Part shown: piece by piece, positions 26,586 through 35,468 of the stretch | Numbering within the stretch: position 1 is the stretch's first letter | Layout: every line of letters starts with the position of its first letter | Origin: Ornithinimicrobium pratense | GTDB taxonomy: Bacteria; Actinomycetota; Actinomycetes; Actinomycetales; Dermatophilaceae | Assembly (NCBI RefSeq): GCF_008843165.1 | Contig: NZ_CP044427.1 | Span: 3,286,001-3,350,000, forward strand | DNA: 64,000 bases | Direction: 5' to 3' | Program-made: the position numbers and the translations under genes | Notes under the pieces: generated by a model | What the model was told of the DNA's origin: nothing | The model's database searches: none | Seen by the model: the letters and a program-made list of their open reading frames with translations, nothing else

Positions 26586-26972
26586 ATGGCGGACCGGGTG
26601 GACGAGCGGGACTGGTGGGCGCGGCGCCTGCTGCCCGGCGGCGAGGAGCCGGACCCCCGCTTCTCGTTGGCCAACGAGCGCACCTTCCTGGCCTGGATCC
26701 GCACCGCCCTGGCCCTGCTCGCCGGGGGGATCGCGGTCGAGGCGTTCGCGGTTGGCATCTTCGAGCCGGCCGTGCGCAAAGGCATCGCGCTGCTGCTCAT
26801 CGTGCTGGGCATGTTCGTCAGCGGCGGCGCCTTCATGCGGTGGCTCGGCGTGGAGCGGGCCATGCGGCACTCAAAGCCACTGCCCATGCCGTTGATCGCC
26901 CCGGTGCTCGGCCTCGGTGCAGCGGTCAGCGCGTTCGTCCTGGTGGTCTTCATCCTCACCACCGCCCCATGA
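26586..26972 (+). CDS. DUF202 (YidH-like) small membrane protein
   Basis: A 128-residue protein with an acidic N-terminus, then ANERTFLAWIRTALALLAGGIAVEAF, the DUF202 signature, and three hydrophobic helices. ATG 26586 is chosen because homology to DUF202 begins soon after; the frame stays open upstream but in unrelated sequence. It overlaps the next gene by 4 nt. The molecular role of DUF202 is unknown; related domains occur in phosphate-storage (VTC) proteins. Confidence 0.85.
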   Translation: MADRVDERDWWARRLLPGGEEPDPRFSLANERTFLAWIRTALALLAGGIAVEAFAVGIFEPAVRKGIALLLIVLGMFVSGGAFMRWLGVERAMRHSKPLPMPLIAPVLGLGAAVSAFVLVVFILTTAP

Positions 26973-27328
26973 GCCGCAGGCGGCCGCGCCGCAGGTCAGC
27001 GCCCGCCACAGCGGCCGCGGTGGACCCGGGGCTGCAGCCGGAGCGCACCACCCTGTCCTGGAGCCGGACCGGCCTGGCGCTGGTGACGGTCAGTGCGGTC
27101 TTCCTGCGCTGGGTGCCACACTACGGGCTGGGGCTGCTGCTCCTGCCGCTGCTCACGCTGGTGTGCGCTCTGCTCATCACGATGACGCACCACCGGCGCA
27201 CCAACCGCGCCGTGGCCGGGATCCGGGCCCAGACCGACGTGGTGCAGCCCGCTGCCCTCGTGGCTCTCGTCGCCGTCCTCATGGGCCTGGGCGGCGCCGC
27301 CATCGGCTTCGTGCTGCACGCTCCCTGA
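26969..27328 (+). CDS. Second DUF202 family membrane protein
   Basis: A 119-residue partner, coupled to the previous gene by ATGA. The N-terminus is very basic (MSRRRPRRRSAP), then LQPERTTLSWSRTGLALVTVSAVFLRW, a diverged DUF202 motif, and three helices ending in GLGGAAIGFVLHAP. The acidic tail of the first and basic tail of the second protein suggest they pair in the membrane. It converges on selB with a 51-nt gap. Confidence 0.82.
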   Translation: MSRRRPRRRSAPATAAAVDPGLQPERTTLSWSRTGLALVTVSAVFLRWVPHYGLGLLLLPLLTLVCALLITMTHHRRTNRAVAGIRAQTDVVQPAALVALVAVLMGLGGAAIGFVLHAP

Positions 27329-27379
27329 CCGGCCCGCCGTCCGTCGGCACCGAGGGTCCGAGGCGCGCGGGGTCCGGGC

Positions 27380-29245
27380 TCAGCGCACCACCTGGCGCCG
27401 CTGGCCGTCAACCCGGCGGGTCCACCCCCGCCCGTCCAGGTGCTCCAGCAGGGGCACGGCCACCCGGCGGGTCGTCCCCAGGGCCTGCCGTGCCTGGCTC
27501 AGGGTGAACGGCTGCTCCAGCGCGGCGAGCTCGCGCATCGCGCGCGCCGGGCCGTCGGGCAGCAGCACGATGTCGTCCGGAAGGCGCAGCAGCCGCCCCT
27601 GCCGGGCCGCCGCGGCCAGCTCGGTCGGCCCCAGCCCCAGCCGCGAGAGCTCCTCTCGCTCCGGTGCGGCGAAGGGCGCAGATCGCAGGCGCGCCTCGAG
27701 GGCGGCGACCGCGGTCTCGGCGCGGCCCAGACCACCGTGGTCGGGGGCGTGCACCCGGCCGCCGGTAGTCCGCAACCCCGCGGCGGCTACGACATGACGC
27801 ACGAGTTCGGCTGCAGGAGCCGGCAGACCTGCGGGCAGGGCACCTCCGGCGGCGGCGGCCCGCAGATGGTCCGGCAGCTCCAGGAGGTGGGCCACCTCGG
27901 CCACCGTCAGCCCCGGGCTCAGCGGGTGGGCCGCATGATGCTCGCGCACACCCTCCCTCACCCCTTGGCTCCAGGCCTGCAGCGCTACGGGATCAACCCA
28001 CCACCCGCCGACGAGGACGGCGTCGGAAGGCTCACCCAGCCCGAGCTGCTCCAGCACGTCAGGGTGCTCGGCCTGGCGCGAGCGCAGACGCACGTCGGCG
28101 AGGGAAGCCGACGCCGCGCCCTCGAGCGCCTCGGCCCGTCGGCGCGCCGCGCCCCGTCGACGCAGGGGCAGGGGGTCGACGTCGACGACCTGCACCGACC
28201 ACAGGCGACGGGTGCCGGGGTCGCGCAGGAGGGCCCGGTCGCCCACCCGCCAGGGCAGGACCTGGTCGATGCTCAACCGCGCGTGCCGGTCTCCCAGCGG
28301 CCTGGCCCGGGCCGGCTGGTCGGCCGACCCGACGTGCAGCGTCACCCGGGCCGGGGGCGTCTCTGACGGGTCGTCACCACTGACGGCCGTGGGCTCCTCA
28401 CCGTTCGTGACCGGTTCCAGCCGCACGTCGACGACGCGCGCCAGGACGAAGGCACCGGGAGTGACCAGCACCGCCTCCCGGCCCGCCTCGCCGGCCTGCA
28501 CCCGACGCAGGTTGACCGCCACCCGAGAGACCGGGCCCACGCTCTCGTGCGCGACGTCCTCGCTCTGCAGGCCTCGGACGACTGCCTCACGGACACCGGC
28601 CGCAGACACCAGCCCGAGGTGGTCCCCGACCCGCAGGGTCCCGGCACCCAGGGTGCCGGTCACCACCGTGCCCGAGCCCTGGATGGTGAAGGACCGGTCG
28701 CACCAGAGCCGCACGGGCGCGTCCGGGTCGGGGTGGGGCATCCGGGCGACGAGCACGTCGAGGGCCTGCCGCAGCTCGTCCATGCCCGCACCGGACCGGG
28801 CGGACACGACGACGCTCGGCACCTGCAGACCCGCGGCCGCCAGACGGGCCAGGGCCTCTGCGCGCACCTGCTCGACGCGGTGCCCCTCGGCCAGGTCGCT
28901 GCGGGTCAGCACCAGCACCCCCTCCTGGATGCCCAGCGCGCGCAACGCGGCCAGATGCTCCGAGCTCTGCGCCTGCCAGCCCTGATCGGCAGCCACCACG
29001 AAGACCACGGCGCTCGCTGGCCCGAGCCCGGCGAGCGTCGTGCCGATGAACCGTCTGTGCCCCGGCACGTCGACGAAGGCGATGTCGGCGCCACTGGGCA
29101 GCCGGGTCCACGCGAACCCCAGCTCGATGGTCAGCCCCCGCGCCCGCTCCTCCGCGAGCCGGTCGGGCTCCCGGCCGGTCAACGCCCGGACCAGCGTGGA
29201 CTTGCCGTGGTCGACATGGCCCGCGGTGGCCAGCACGCGCTTCAT
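27380..29245 (-). CDS. selB: Selenocysteine-specific elongation factor SelB
   Basis: A 621-residue GTPase that brings Sec-tRNA to UGA codons with a SECIS hairpin. GTP-binding motifs are GHVDHGKST (9-17), DVPGHRRF (59-66) and TRSD near 113. EF-Tu-like domains 2 and 3 follow, and the C-terminal region (about 400-621) is a string of winged-helix repeats with LGLGEPSDAV and LEHLDGRGWTRRVDGQRRQV, the part that binds the SECIS RNA. It overlaps selA by 4 nt. Its clearest substrate here is the fdhA message. Confidence 0.96.
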   Translation of the reverse strand: MKRVLATAGHVDHGKSTLVRALTGREPDRLAEERARGLTIELGFAWTRLPSGADIAFVDVPGHRRFIGTTLAGLGPASAVVFVVAADQGWQAQSSEHLAALRALGIQEGVLVLTRSDLAEGHRVEQVRAEALARLAAAGLQVPSVVVSARSGAGMDELRQALDVLVARMPHPDPDAPVRLWCDRSFTIQGSGTVVTGTLGAGTLRVGDHLGLVSAAGVREAVVRGLQSEDVAHESVGPVSRVAVNLRRVQAGEAGREAVLVTPGAFVLARVVDVRLEPVTNGEEPTAVSGDDPSETPPARVTLHVGSADQPARARPLGDRHARLSIDQVLPWRVGDRALLRDPGTRRLWSVQVVDVDPLPLRRRGAARRRAEALEGAASASLADVRLRSRQAEHPDVLEQLGLGEPSDAVLVGGWWVDPVALQAWSQGVREGVREHHAAHPLSPGLTVAEVAHLLELPDHLRAAAAGGALPAGLPAPAAELVRHVVAAAGLRTTGGRVHAPDHGGLGRAETAVAALEARLRSAPFAAPEREELSRLGLGPTELAAAARQGRLLRLPDDIVLLPDGPARAMRELAALEQPFTLSQARQALGTTRRVAVPLLEHLDGRGWTRRVDGQRRQVVR

Positions 29246-30705
29246 CGGGGCGGGGGGACGGGGTCGCCGAGGGCGTCAGGGACGGCGTCAGGGGCGGCGT
29301 CAGGGGCGGCGTCAGGGGCGGCAGGGTCCGCGGCCAGGTGGTCGGTGACGGCCTGCCGGTCCAGGTCGGCACCATCCCCTGCCCCCATCGCCGCCTGCAC
29401 CGCGCGCAGGAGGTCCTGGTCCTGGTCCGGGGGTATGCAGCGCAGGTCCACCAGGCCACGCCCGTCCTCCACGCGGGCCAGCACGACCGGCAGGTCCTCC
29501 CCCTCCATGCGGCGTCCGGGACGACGGAGCCGGGCGACGACGCCGACCGGCACCTCGACGGCATACCCGGGAAGGGGGACACCGGGGGCCCCGCCCCCGC
29601 CGACCCGGCCGGCGACCGGGACGACCTCTCGGCCCAGTTCGGCGGCCAGCCGGGCGGCCCGGGGCCGCAGCTCCTCGGCCGTGCGGTGCAGGGCCTCCTG
29701 GACCGGGACAGCGCCGGTCCGGACCGTCGCCTCAAGGGCAGCCAGGGTCAGCTTGTCGACGCGCACCGCGCGCGCGAGGGGGTGGCGGCGCAGCCGCTCC
29801 ACGGTCTCGGCCTCCCCCAGCACGATCCCGGCCTGGGGGCCACCGAGCAGCTTGTCCCCGCTGGCGGTCACCAGGGTCGCTCCTTCCCCCAGGGCGGTGG
29901 TCGCGTCCGGCTCGTCCGGCAGCAGCGGGTCGGGCGCGAGCAGGCCGGAGCCGATGTCCGCGACCACGGGGACCGGGCTGCCGTCCGGGCGCCGCAGGTC
30001 CCGCAGCTGCGGCAGTCCGACCGCGGAGACGAAACCCTCGACCCGGAAGTTGCTCGGGTGCACCTTGAGCACGCAGCCGGTGTCGGGACCGAGCGCGTCG
30101 ATGTAGTCACCCAGGTGAGTCCGGTTCGTGGTGCCCACCTCGCGCAGTCGCGCCCCGGTGGAGGCGATGAGGTCGGGCAGCCGGAACCCGTCGCCGATCT
30201 CCACCATCTCGCCCCGGGAGACGACCACCTCCCGGCCCGCGGCCAGGGCGGTCGTGGCCAGGACGAGCGCGGCGGCGCCGTTGTTGACGACCAGCGCCCC
30301 GCCCGCGGACGGGACCGCCTGGAGCAAGGCCTGCAGCGCACCGGCACCTCGGCGGGACCGCTGGCCGGTGGCGAGGTCGAGCTCGACGTCGACGTAACCG
30401 GCCGCGTCCAGGACGGCCTCCGTCGCCGCCGGGGACAGCGGGGCCCGACCGATGTTGGTATGTACCACTACACCGGTGGCGTTGAGCACGGGCGTCATCG
30501 AGCTGGTCCGGGTGGGCAGCGCCGCCAGGGCGGCGGCTGCCACCTCATCGGGCGCGATCTCCCCCCGCCGGGCCCGGTCCTGCGCGGCCACGACCGCGGC
30601 CCGCACCGACGCCCTGCCCAGCCGGTCGACGACGGCGGCAAAGGGTGGGCTCGCGAGCAGGCTGTCGGTCCGCGGTATCGCCCGCCGCGCATCGGTCTGA
30701 CTCAC
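29242..30705 (-). CDS. selA: L-seryl-tRNA(Sec) selenium transferase SelA
   Basis: A 487-residue PLP enzyme that converts Ser-tRNA(Sec) to Sec-tRNA(Sec). Conserved stretches are LNATGVVVHTNIGRAPL near 74-90, NNGAAALVLAT near 140-150, SRGEMVEIGDGFRLPDL near 161-177 and TASGDKLLGGPQAG with PLP lysine K285. Length is normal apart from a C-terminal low-complexity tail of Ala-Pro-Asp-Ala repeats. The start at 30705 is the first ATG in a good context. It is co-transcribed with selB; selD is divergent 99 nt away. Confidence 0.96.
   Translation of the reverse strand: MSQTDARRAIPRTDSLLASPPFAAVVDRLGRASVRAAVVAAQDRARRGEIAPDEVAAAALAALPTRTSSMTPVLNATGVVVHTNIGRAPLSPAATEAVLDAAGYVDVELDLATGQRSRRGAGALQALLQAVPSAGGALVVNNGAAALVLATTALAAGREVVVSRGEMVEIGDGFRLPDLIASTGARLREVGTTNRTHLGDYIDALGPDTGCVLKVHPSNFRVEGFVSAVGLPQLRDLRRPDGSPVPVVADIGSGLLAPDPLLPDEPDATTALGEGATLVTASGDKLLGGPQAGIVLGEAETVERLRRHPLARAVRVDKLTLAALEATVRTGAVPVQEALHRTAEELRPRAARLAAELGREVVPVAGRVGGGGAPGVPLPGYAVEVPVGVVARLRRPGRRMEGEDLPVVLARVEDGRGLVDLRCIPPDQDQDLLRAVQAAMGAGDGADLDRQAVTDHLAADPAAPDAAPDAAPDAVPDALGDPVPPPR
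29272..29319. repeat. 12-bp in-frame tandem repeat in selA tail
   Basis: Four 12-bp units (29272-29283, 29284-29295, 29296-29307, 29308-29319), three identical and one with a single change, encode a Pro-Asp-Ala-Ala/Val repeat near the SelA C-terminus, just before the selB start. Confidence 0.9.
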
Positions 30706-30804
30706 CTTCGCGCTCCCGTCGTGTGCAGGTCACCCGGTCCTGTGCACCCCCACCCTAGACAGCACGCCCCTCCCTCTGCCGACCGTGCCGGTTAGGGTCA
30801 GGCC

Positions 30805-31809
30805 ATGGAACCCATCCGCCTGACCCAGTTCGCGCGTGGCGGTGGCTGCGCCTGCAAGATCCCGGCCGGTGAGCTGGAGCAGATCGTTGCTGGTCTGCAG
30901 GGGCTCGCGCACCCGCCGGGGGCGCAGGTGCTGGTCGGCCTGGACGACGGTGACGACGCCGCGGCGGTGCAGATCGAGGGTGGGGTAGCGATCGTGTCCA
31001 CCTCGGACTTCTTCACCCCCGTCGTCGACGACCCCTACGACTGGGGCCGGATCGCGGCGGCCAACGCCCTGTCCGACGTCTACGCGATGGGGGGCACTCC
31101 CCTGATGGCGATCAACCTGGTCGCCTGGCCGCGCGAGGCGCTACCCACCGAGCTGCTCCGCGAGGTGCTGCGCGGTGGCCTGGACGTCGCCACCGAGGCG
31201 GGTTGCCCCGTGCTGGGCGGACACAGCATCGACGCCCCAGAACCGATCTACGGCATGGCCGTCACCGGCACCGCCGACCCGGACCGGTTGATGCGCAACG
31301 ACGCCGCCGAGGCAGGACTGCCGATCAGTCTGACCAAGCCGCTGGGCGTCGGGGTGCTCAACAACCGGCACAAGAGCACAGGCGAGGTCAGCCAGGAGGC
31401 GATCGCGAGCATGGTCGCCCTGAACCGCGATGCCTCCCAGGCGGCGCTGGCGGCGGGGGTCAGGGCGGCGACCGACGTCACCGGCTTCGGGCTGCTGGGC
31501 CACCTTTACAAGATGTGCCGTGCCTCGGGTGTCGCGGCACGGATCGACGCCTCCGCCGTGCCTTACGTCGACGGCACCCGGCAGGCGCTGGCCGCCGGGC
31601 ACGTCCCCGGCGGCTCCCGCCGCAACCTGGACTGGGTCCGGACCCACCTGGCGGCCGACGGGGTCAGCGAGGATGAGCTGATCCTGCTGGCCGACGCCCA
31701 GACCTCCGGCGGACTGCTCGTCGTGGGCGAGGTCCCGGGGGCGCCGGTGGTCGGCCAGACCCTGCCCGCCGGGTCGTTGGGCGACGGGATCCTGGTCGAG
31801 GTGGTCTGA
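30805..31809 (+). CDS. selD: Selenophosphate synthetase SelD
   Basis: A 334-residue AIR synthase-like ATPase that makes selenophosphate from selenide and ATP. The N-terminus RLTQFARGGGCACKIP carries C15 and K18, matching the catalytic Cys17 and Lys20 of E. coli SelD; it is the Cys form and contains no selenocysteine itself. VGLDDGDDAAAV and STSDFFTPVVDDPYDWGRIAAANALSDVYAMGG are the ATP/Mg-binding segments, and TDVTGFGLLGHL is near the C-terminal third. It is divergent from selA. Confidence 0.97.
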   Translation: MEPIRLTQFARGGGCACKIPAGELEQIVAGLQGLAHPPGAQVLVGLDDGDDAAAVQIEGGVAIVSTSDFFTPVVDDPYDWGRIAAANALSDVYAMGGTPLMAINLVAWPREALPTELLREVLRGGLDVATEAGCPVLGGHSIDAPEPIYGMAVTGTADPDRLMRNDAAEAGLPISLTKPLGVGVLNNRHKSTGEVSQEAIASMVALNRDASQAALAAGVRAATDVTGFGLLGHLYKMCRASGVAARIDASAVPYVDGTRQALAAGHVPGGSRRNLDWVRTHLAADGVSEDELILLADAQTSGGLLVVGEVPGAPVVGQTLPAGSLGDGILVEVV

Positions 31810-31820
31810 CCCTCGCGGCC

Positions 31821-31870
31821 CCACGTCGCCGCACGTCGCCCCAGGTCGCCCCAGGTCGCCTCAGGTGGCC
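31821..31870. repeat. 10-bp tandem repeat at OFA transporter 3' end
   Basis: Five 10-bp units (31821-31870) of the type CCAGGTCGCC, with one to two changes in the outer units, fill the 51-nt gap between convergent selD and the transporter. The transporter stop codon (31861-31863) lies in the last unit. Confidence 0.85.
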
Positions 31871-33195
31871 TCGACGGCGTGCGCGTGGTCGCTGCCGGCC
31901 GGCGGCTTCGGGGGCCGGGCGAGGAAGGGCACGACTGCGCCGGCCACCGCGACGAGACCGACGACGGTGAAGCCCAGCGTGTAGGCCCGGTCGTCACCGA
32001 CCAGCCAGGAGATCAGCAGGGGCCCGATCACGCCGCCGATCGACCACCCGATCAGCATCAGGCCGTAGATGGCGCCAGAGTGTCGCACCCCGAAGAAGTC
32101 GCTGGCAGTCGAGGGCAGGGTGCCGAAGGCTCCGCCGTAACAGAGGTAGATCAGCGCGGCAAGAACGTAGAAGAGCACCACGTTGCTGGCGTGCGGGATG
32201 GCCAGCAAGGCCAGACCCTGCAGGCCCAGGATGCCCACGAAGGCGATCCTGCGGCCGATCCGGTCCGACAACGCGGCCCAGATGATGCGGCCGGCTCCGT
32301 TGAACAGACCCATGATGCCCACCAAGGTGGCTGCTCCGGCCGCGGTGAAGCCGGCGACGTCGGTGGCGGTGGCGGCGGCCAGTGAGACGAACGAGATGCC
32401 GGCTGTGACCGAGATGGTCAGGATGAGCACGAGCAGGTACCACTGCGGGGTGCGCAGCGCTTCCTGCTGGGTGAAGTCGTAGGGGGCCACCTGGACGGGG
32501 GCCGCCTCCTGCTCGGCCTCCTCACCGGAGGTGTCCTTCTGCGCGGGGGCGGTGTCGGCGCTCTGGCCGGGGACGACATACCCCGCCGGGGGGTTGCGGA
32601 AGACGGAGGCGCCGAGCAGGCCGGCGATGAGGTAGGCGATGCCCAGCCACAGGAAGACCTTGGTCGGGTGCAGCTGGTAGGCCTCGTTGCCTTCGATCAT
32701 CGTCTGGGCCAGGGGGGAGGTGATCACCGCACCGAAGCCGAAGCCGCCGACCGCGATGCCGGTGATCAGGCCGCGCTTGTCCGGGAACCACTTCTGCAGC
32801 ATAGCGATCGGCACGATGTAGGCCAGGCCGAGGCCGAAGCCGCCGAGCACGCCGTAGCCGAGGATCAGCAGCCACAGGTCGCTGTCGCCCCGGGCGAGGC
32901 TGGCCAGGATGATGCCCAGGGAGTAGATGGTGACCCCGATGAGCGCGACCGGGCGCGGACCGCGCTGGTCCTGCAGACGGCCCCCGAGGAAGGTGCCGAC
33001 GAAGATCATCCCGATGGCGACCGTGAACGGCAAGGTGGCCTGCACCGTGGACAGCGAGAAGGCCGACGGCTCAGCCAGGATTGCCCTGCTGAAGGTGCTC
33101 CACGCGTAGACGGCGCCGATGGCCAGCTGGACCAGGACGGCCCCGGCCAGGATGAGCAGGCGGTTGCCGGCTGCGGGGGTGCTCTCTGCGCTCAT
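31861..33195 (-). CDS. OFA-type MFS transporter (oxalate/formate antiporter family)
   Basis: A 444-residue, 12-helix protein. IGAVYAWSTFSRAI near the first helix, GGFGLGLAYIVPIAMLQKWFPDKRGL in helices 4-5 and FGTLPSTASDFFGVRHSGAIYGLM in the second half are hallmarks of the oxalate:formate antiporter family. A charged loop (about 205-240) separates the halves. Located directly downstream of the formate dehydrogenase genes, it probably moves formate or a related carboxylate, supplying substrate; the exact substrate is inference. ATG at 33195 begins MSAESTPAAGNRLLIL. Confidence 0.88.
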   Translation of the reverse strand: MSAESTPAAGNRLLILAGAVLVQLAIGAVYAWSTFSRAILAEPSAFSLSTVQATLPFTVAIGMIFVGTFLGGRLQDQRGPRPVALIGVTIYSLGIILASLARGDSDLWLLILGYGVLGGFGLGLAYIVPIAMLQKWFPDKRGLITGIAVGGFGFGAVITSPLAQTMIEGNEAYQLHPTKVFLWLGIAYLIAGLLGASVFRNPPAGYVVPGQSADTAPAQKDTSGEEAEQEAAPVQVAPYDFTQQEALRTPQWYLLVLILTISVTAGISFVSLAAATATDVAGFTAAGAATLVGIMGLFNGAGRIIWAALSDRIGRRIAFVGILGLQGLALLAIPHASNVVLFYVLAALIYLCYGGAFGTLPSTASDFFGVRHSGAIYGLMLIGWSIGGVIGPLLISWLVGDDRAYTLGFTVVGLVAVAGAVVPFLARPPKPPAGSDHAHAVEAT

Positions 33196-33249
33196 CGAAT
33201 CTCCCTGCGGTGGACTGTGGTGTCGGGGCGAAGGTGCGCCGCGAGGTCC

Positions 33250-34392
33250 TCAGCGGACGGTGACGATGCTGTCGTGGACGGTGCCACTGCTGCGGCGCTG
33301 CTCCAGGCGCCGCTTCTGCGGACCCACGGTGTATTTGGGGTCCTTGGCCGAGACCATCCCGGCGTCCACCACCCCGAAGCGGGTCAGCGCCGACGCCGCA
33401 GCCAGCGCCGTCCCGGAGGCGACGGCGAGCGCGCGGCTGCGCCCGGAGAGCAGGGTGCCGAGGCCGCCGGCGACGGTCAAGGCCTTCGCCAGCTTCAGCT
33501 TGCGCCCGGCCTCCCCGGTCTCCACCGGCTCGTTCAGCTCCAGCTCCGCCAGGTGGTGCTCGAGCCGGTGCATGGCCACGAGGTCGGTGGCGACGCCGAG
33601 CAGCGCGAACCGGCGGGCCGGGCCGGTCTCGGCAGTGGGGCTGAGGATCATCTGCACCCCGCCAGAGGCCATCGCGGCCGACCCGACGAAGACGAACGGC
33701 AGCTGGTTGCGGCTCTCGAACCACACCGGGGTCACCGTGTCGGAGAGCAGCACAGCGGTGTAGGCGGCCAGCGGCGGCCCGAACAGCGCCTGCCCGACCG
33801 CGGCGGGGGCGTCGGCGATCCGCATCGCCTGCTTGGCCAGGTCCACCACGCTGCCGGGTTTCGTCGGCACGGCGCGGACCACCTCGGCCGCCGTGGTCAC
33901 GCCGGCGAACGCGGCATACCCGGACAGGATCCAGGTGCCGACGGACATCGGGGAGGTGAGCTTGACGGTGCGCAGCATGTTGAGGAAGCGCTCAGGTCGA
34001 CCCAGGTCGGCCACGAGCGCGGCGCCGCTGAGCGCGACGGCCGTCATCGCGGTGTAGCGGCTGTTGCGGCGCAGCGCCGGGCGGCCGGTGGCGGCCGCGC
34101 CGGAGGCGATGATCCCCGAGCCGGCGGCCACCCCGCCAAGGAAGAGGTAGGCGGGGATCTCGTGCTTCCACGGCACCGCCTTGATGATGGCCTGCCCGTA
34201 GTAGGCGGAGAACTGGGCGTCCGGCACGGCCGGTGCCTCGCGGGCGCCGCCCCCGTCCCGGTTGAGCCAGGTGCGTCCGCTCCTGGCCAGGTCGCGGGCC
34301 GCGCCGGCGGCCGCGCCGCGGACGGAGGGCCGCCGTCGACGGCGTGGCCCGTCCTCCGGCGGGCGGTAGCTGTCGAAGTCGGAGGTGGTCAT
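33250..34392 (-). CDS. NrfD/PsrC-like membrane subunit of formate dehydrogenase
   Basis: A 380-residue protein with a basic, Pro/Arg-rich N-terminus and eight to nine hydrophobic segments. IPAYLFLGGVAAGSGIIASGA and ALVADLGRPERFLNMLR are NrfD/polysulfide-reductase membrane-anchor motifs that form the quinone site. There is no heme-ligand pattern of a FdnI cytochrome b. It would pass electrons from the Fe-S subunit to menaquinone. It overlaps the Fe-S subunit gene by 4 nt; the order catalytic, Fe-S, NrfD is that of a complete three-subunit complex. Confidence 0.88.
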   Translation of the reverse strand: MTTSDFDSYRPPEDGPRRRRRPSVRGAAAGAARDLARSGRTWLNRDGGGAREAPAVPDAQFSAYYGQAIIKAVPWKHEIPAYLFLGGVAAGSGIIASGAAATGRPALRRNSRYTAMTAVALSGAALVADLGRPERFLNMLRTVKLTSPMSVGTWILSGYAAFAGVTTAAEVVRAVPTKPGSVVDLAKQAMRIADAPAAVGQALFGPPLAAYTAVLLSDTVTPVWFESRNQLPFVFVGSAAMASGGVQMILSPTAETGPARRFALLGVATDLVAMHRLEHHLAELELNEPVETGEAGRKLKLAKALTVAGGLGTLLSGRSRALAVASGTALAAASALTRFGVVDAGMVSAKDPKYTVGPQKRRLEQRRSSGTVHDSIVTVR

Positions 34393-35468
34393 CCGCGCCT
34401 CCCGAGGAAGGCCAGGGCGCCGGCGCCCAGCAGGCCCAGCCCGGCCAGGCCGGCCTTGCGGAACATCGAGGGCAGCTCGGCGGTCGGGACCACCGGGTCC
34501 GGTGGCAGGCCGTAGACCTCGGGCTCGTCCAGGAGCAGGAAGACCGACCCGGTCCCGCCGACGCCGTCGTCGTCGTTGGCGCCGTAGAGCCGGGCCTCGG
34601 TGAAGCCCTGCTCGTGCAGGTGCGTGACCCGCTCCCTGGCCTGCGCCACCAGTTCGTCACGCTCGCCGAACTTGATCGAGGTGGTGGGGCAGGTCTGCGC
34701 GCACGCGGGCATCTGGTCCTCGACCAGCCGGTCGTAGCACAGCGTGCACTTCTGCGCGACGCCCACATTGGGCACGTGCCCGTCAGCCCGGACCGACACG
34801 GCCGACTCGTCGCGCCGCTCGATCACCCCGAACGGGCAGGCGCCGACGCAGTAGCCGCAGCCGTTGCAGACATCAGGCTGGACCACGACGGTGCCGTGCT
34901 CGCTGCGGAAGAGGGCACCCGTGGGGCACACGTCGAGGCACCCGGCATGGGTGCAGTGCTTGCACACGTCGGAGGACATCAGCCAGCGGAACTCCGGCAT
35001 CGGGCCGACGATCTTGTGCCCATCGACCGTGGTGCTGCTCTGCAGCATGTCCCGCAGGTCTGGGCCGTGGTCGTCGAAGGGCGCTGGGGGGGTGCCGTAC
35101 CCGGCCGGAGGGGCCGCGGTGGGCGCAGGCGGGGCGCCCTGCGGCGCACCGATGCCCGGCATCCCCAGGTCGACGAGGCGCCGCCCCGACTCCCGGGCCT
35201 CGGCGATCCGGTCCCGGGTCTGCTCGACGAAGGCGACGTGCCGCCAGGTGCTGGCGCCAAGGTCGCCGGTGTTGTCGTAGGAGTTGGCGCTCAGACCGAG
35301 GTCGTCCATCGGCAGGGCGTTCCACTCCTTGCAGGCCACCTCGCAGGCCTTGCAGCCGATGCAGATCGAGGTGTCGGTGAAGAAGCCCTTGCGGCTGGGC
35401 GCGTCCTCCCACCCGGCGTCGGCCGCCACATCGGTGCGTCCGGCGAGCTGCCGCGCGAGGTAACCCAT
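34389..35468 (-). CDS. Formate dehydrogenase iron-sulfur subunit
   Basis: A 359-residue ferredoxin-like subunit with four cluster motifs: C36-x2-C39-x2-C42-x3-C46 (CIGCKACEVACKEWN), CKHCTHAGCLDVCPTG, CNGCGYCVGACPFG, and CTLCYDRLVEDQMPACAQTCP. A Pro/Ala-rich insertion lies at about 105-130. The C-terminus (about 335-355) is a hydrophobic helix, probably a membrane anchor as in FdnH. No twin-arginine signal is present. The start overlaps the fdhA stop (TGATG at 35466-35470). Confidence 0.94.
   Translation of the reverse strand: MGYLARQLAGRTDVAADAGWEDAPSRKGFFTDTSICIGCKACEVACKEWNALPMDDLGLSANSYDNTGDLGASTWRHVAFVEQTRDRIAEARESGRRLVDLGMPGIGAPQGAPPAPTAAPPAGYGTPPAPFDDHGPDLRDMLQSSTTVDGHKIVGPMPEFRWLMSSDVCKHCTHAGCLDVCPTGALFRSEHGTVVVQPDVCNGCGYCVGACPFGVIERRDESAVSVRADGHVPNVGVAQKCTLCYDRLVEDQMPACAQTCPTTSIKFGERDELVAQARERVTHLHEQGFTEARLYGANDDDGVGGTGSVFLLLDEPEVYGLPPDPVVPTAELPSMFRKAGLAGLGLLGAGALAFLGRRG

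Noticed and set aside
30706..30804. tRNA-Sec gene between selA and selD
   Set aside because: No cloverleaf, TCA anticodon or T-arm could be found in this 99-bp gap.
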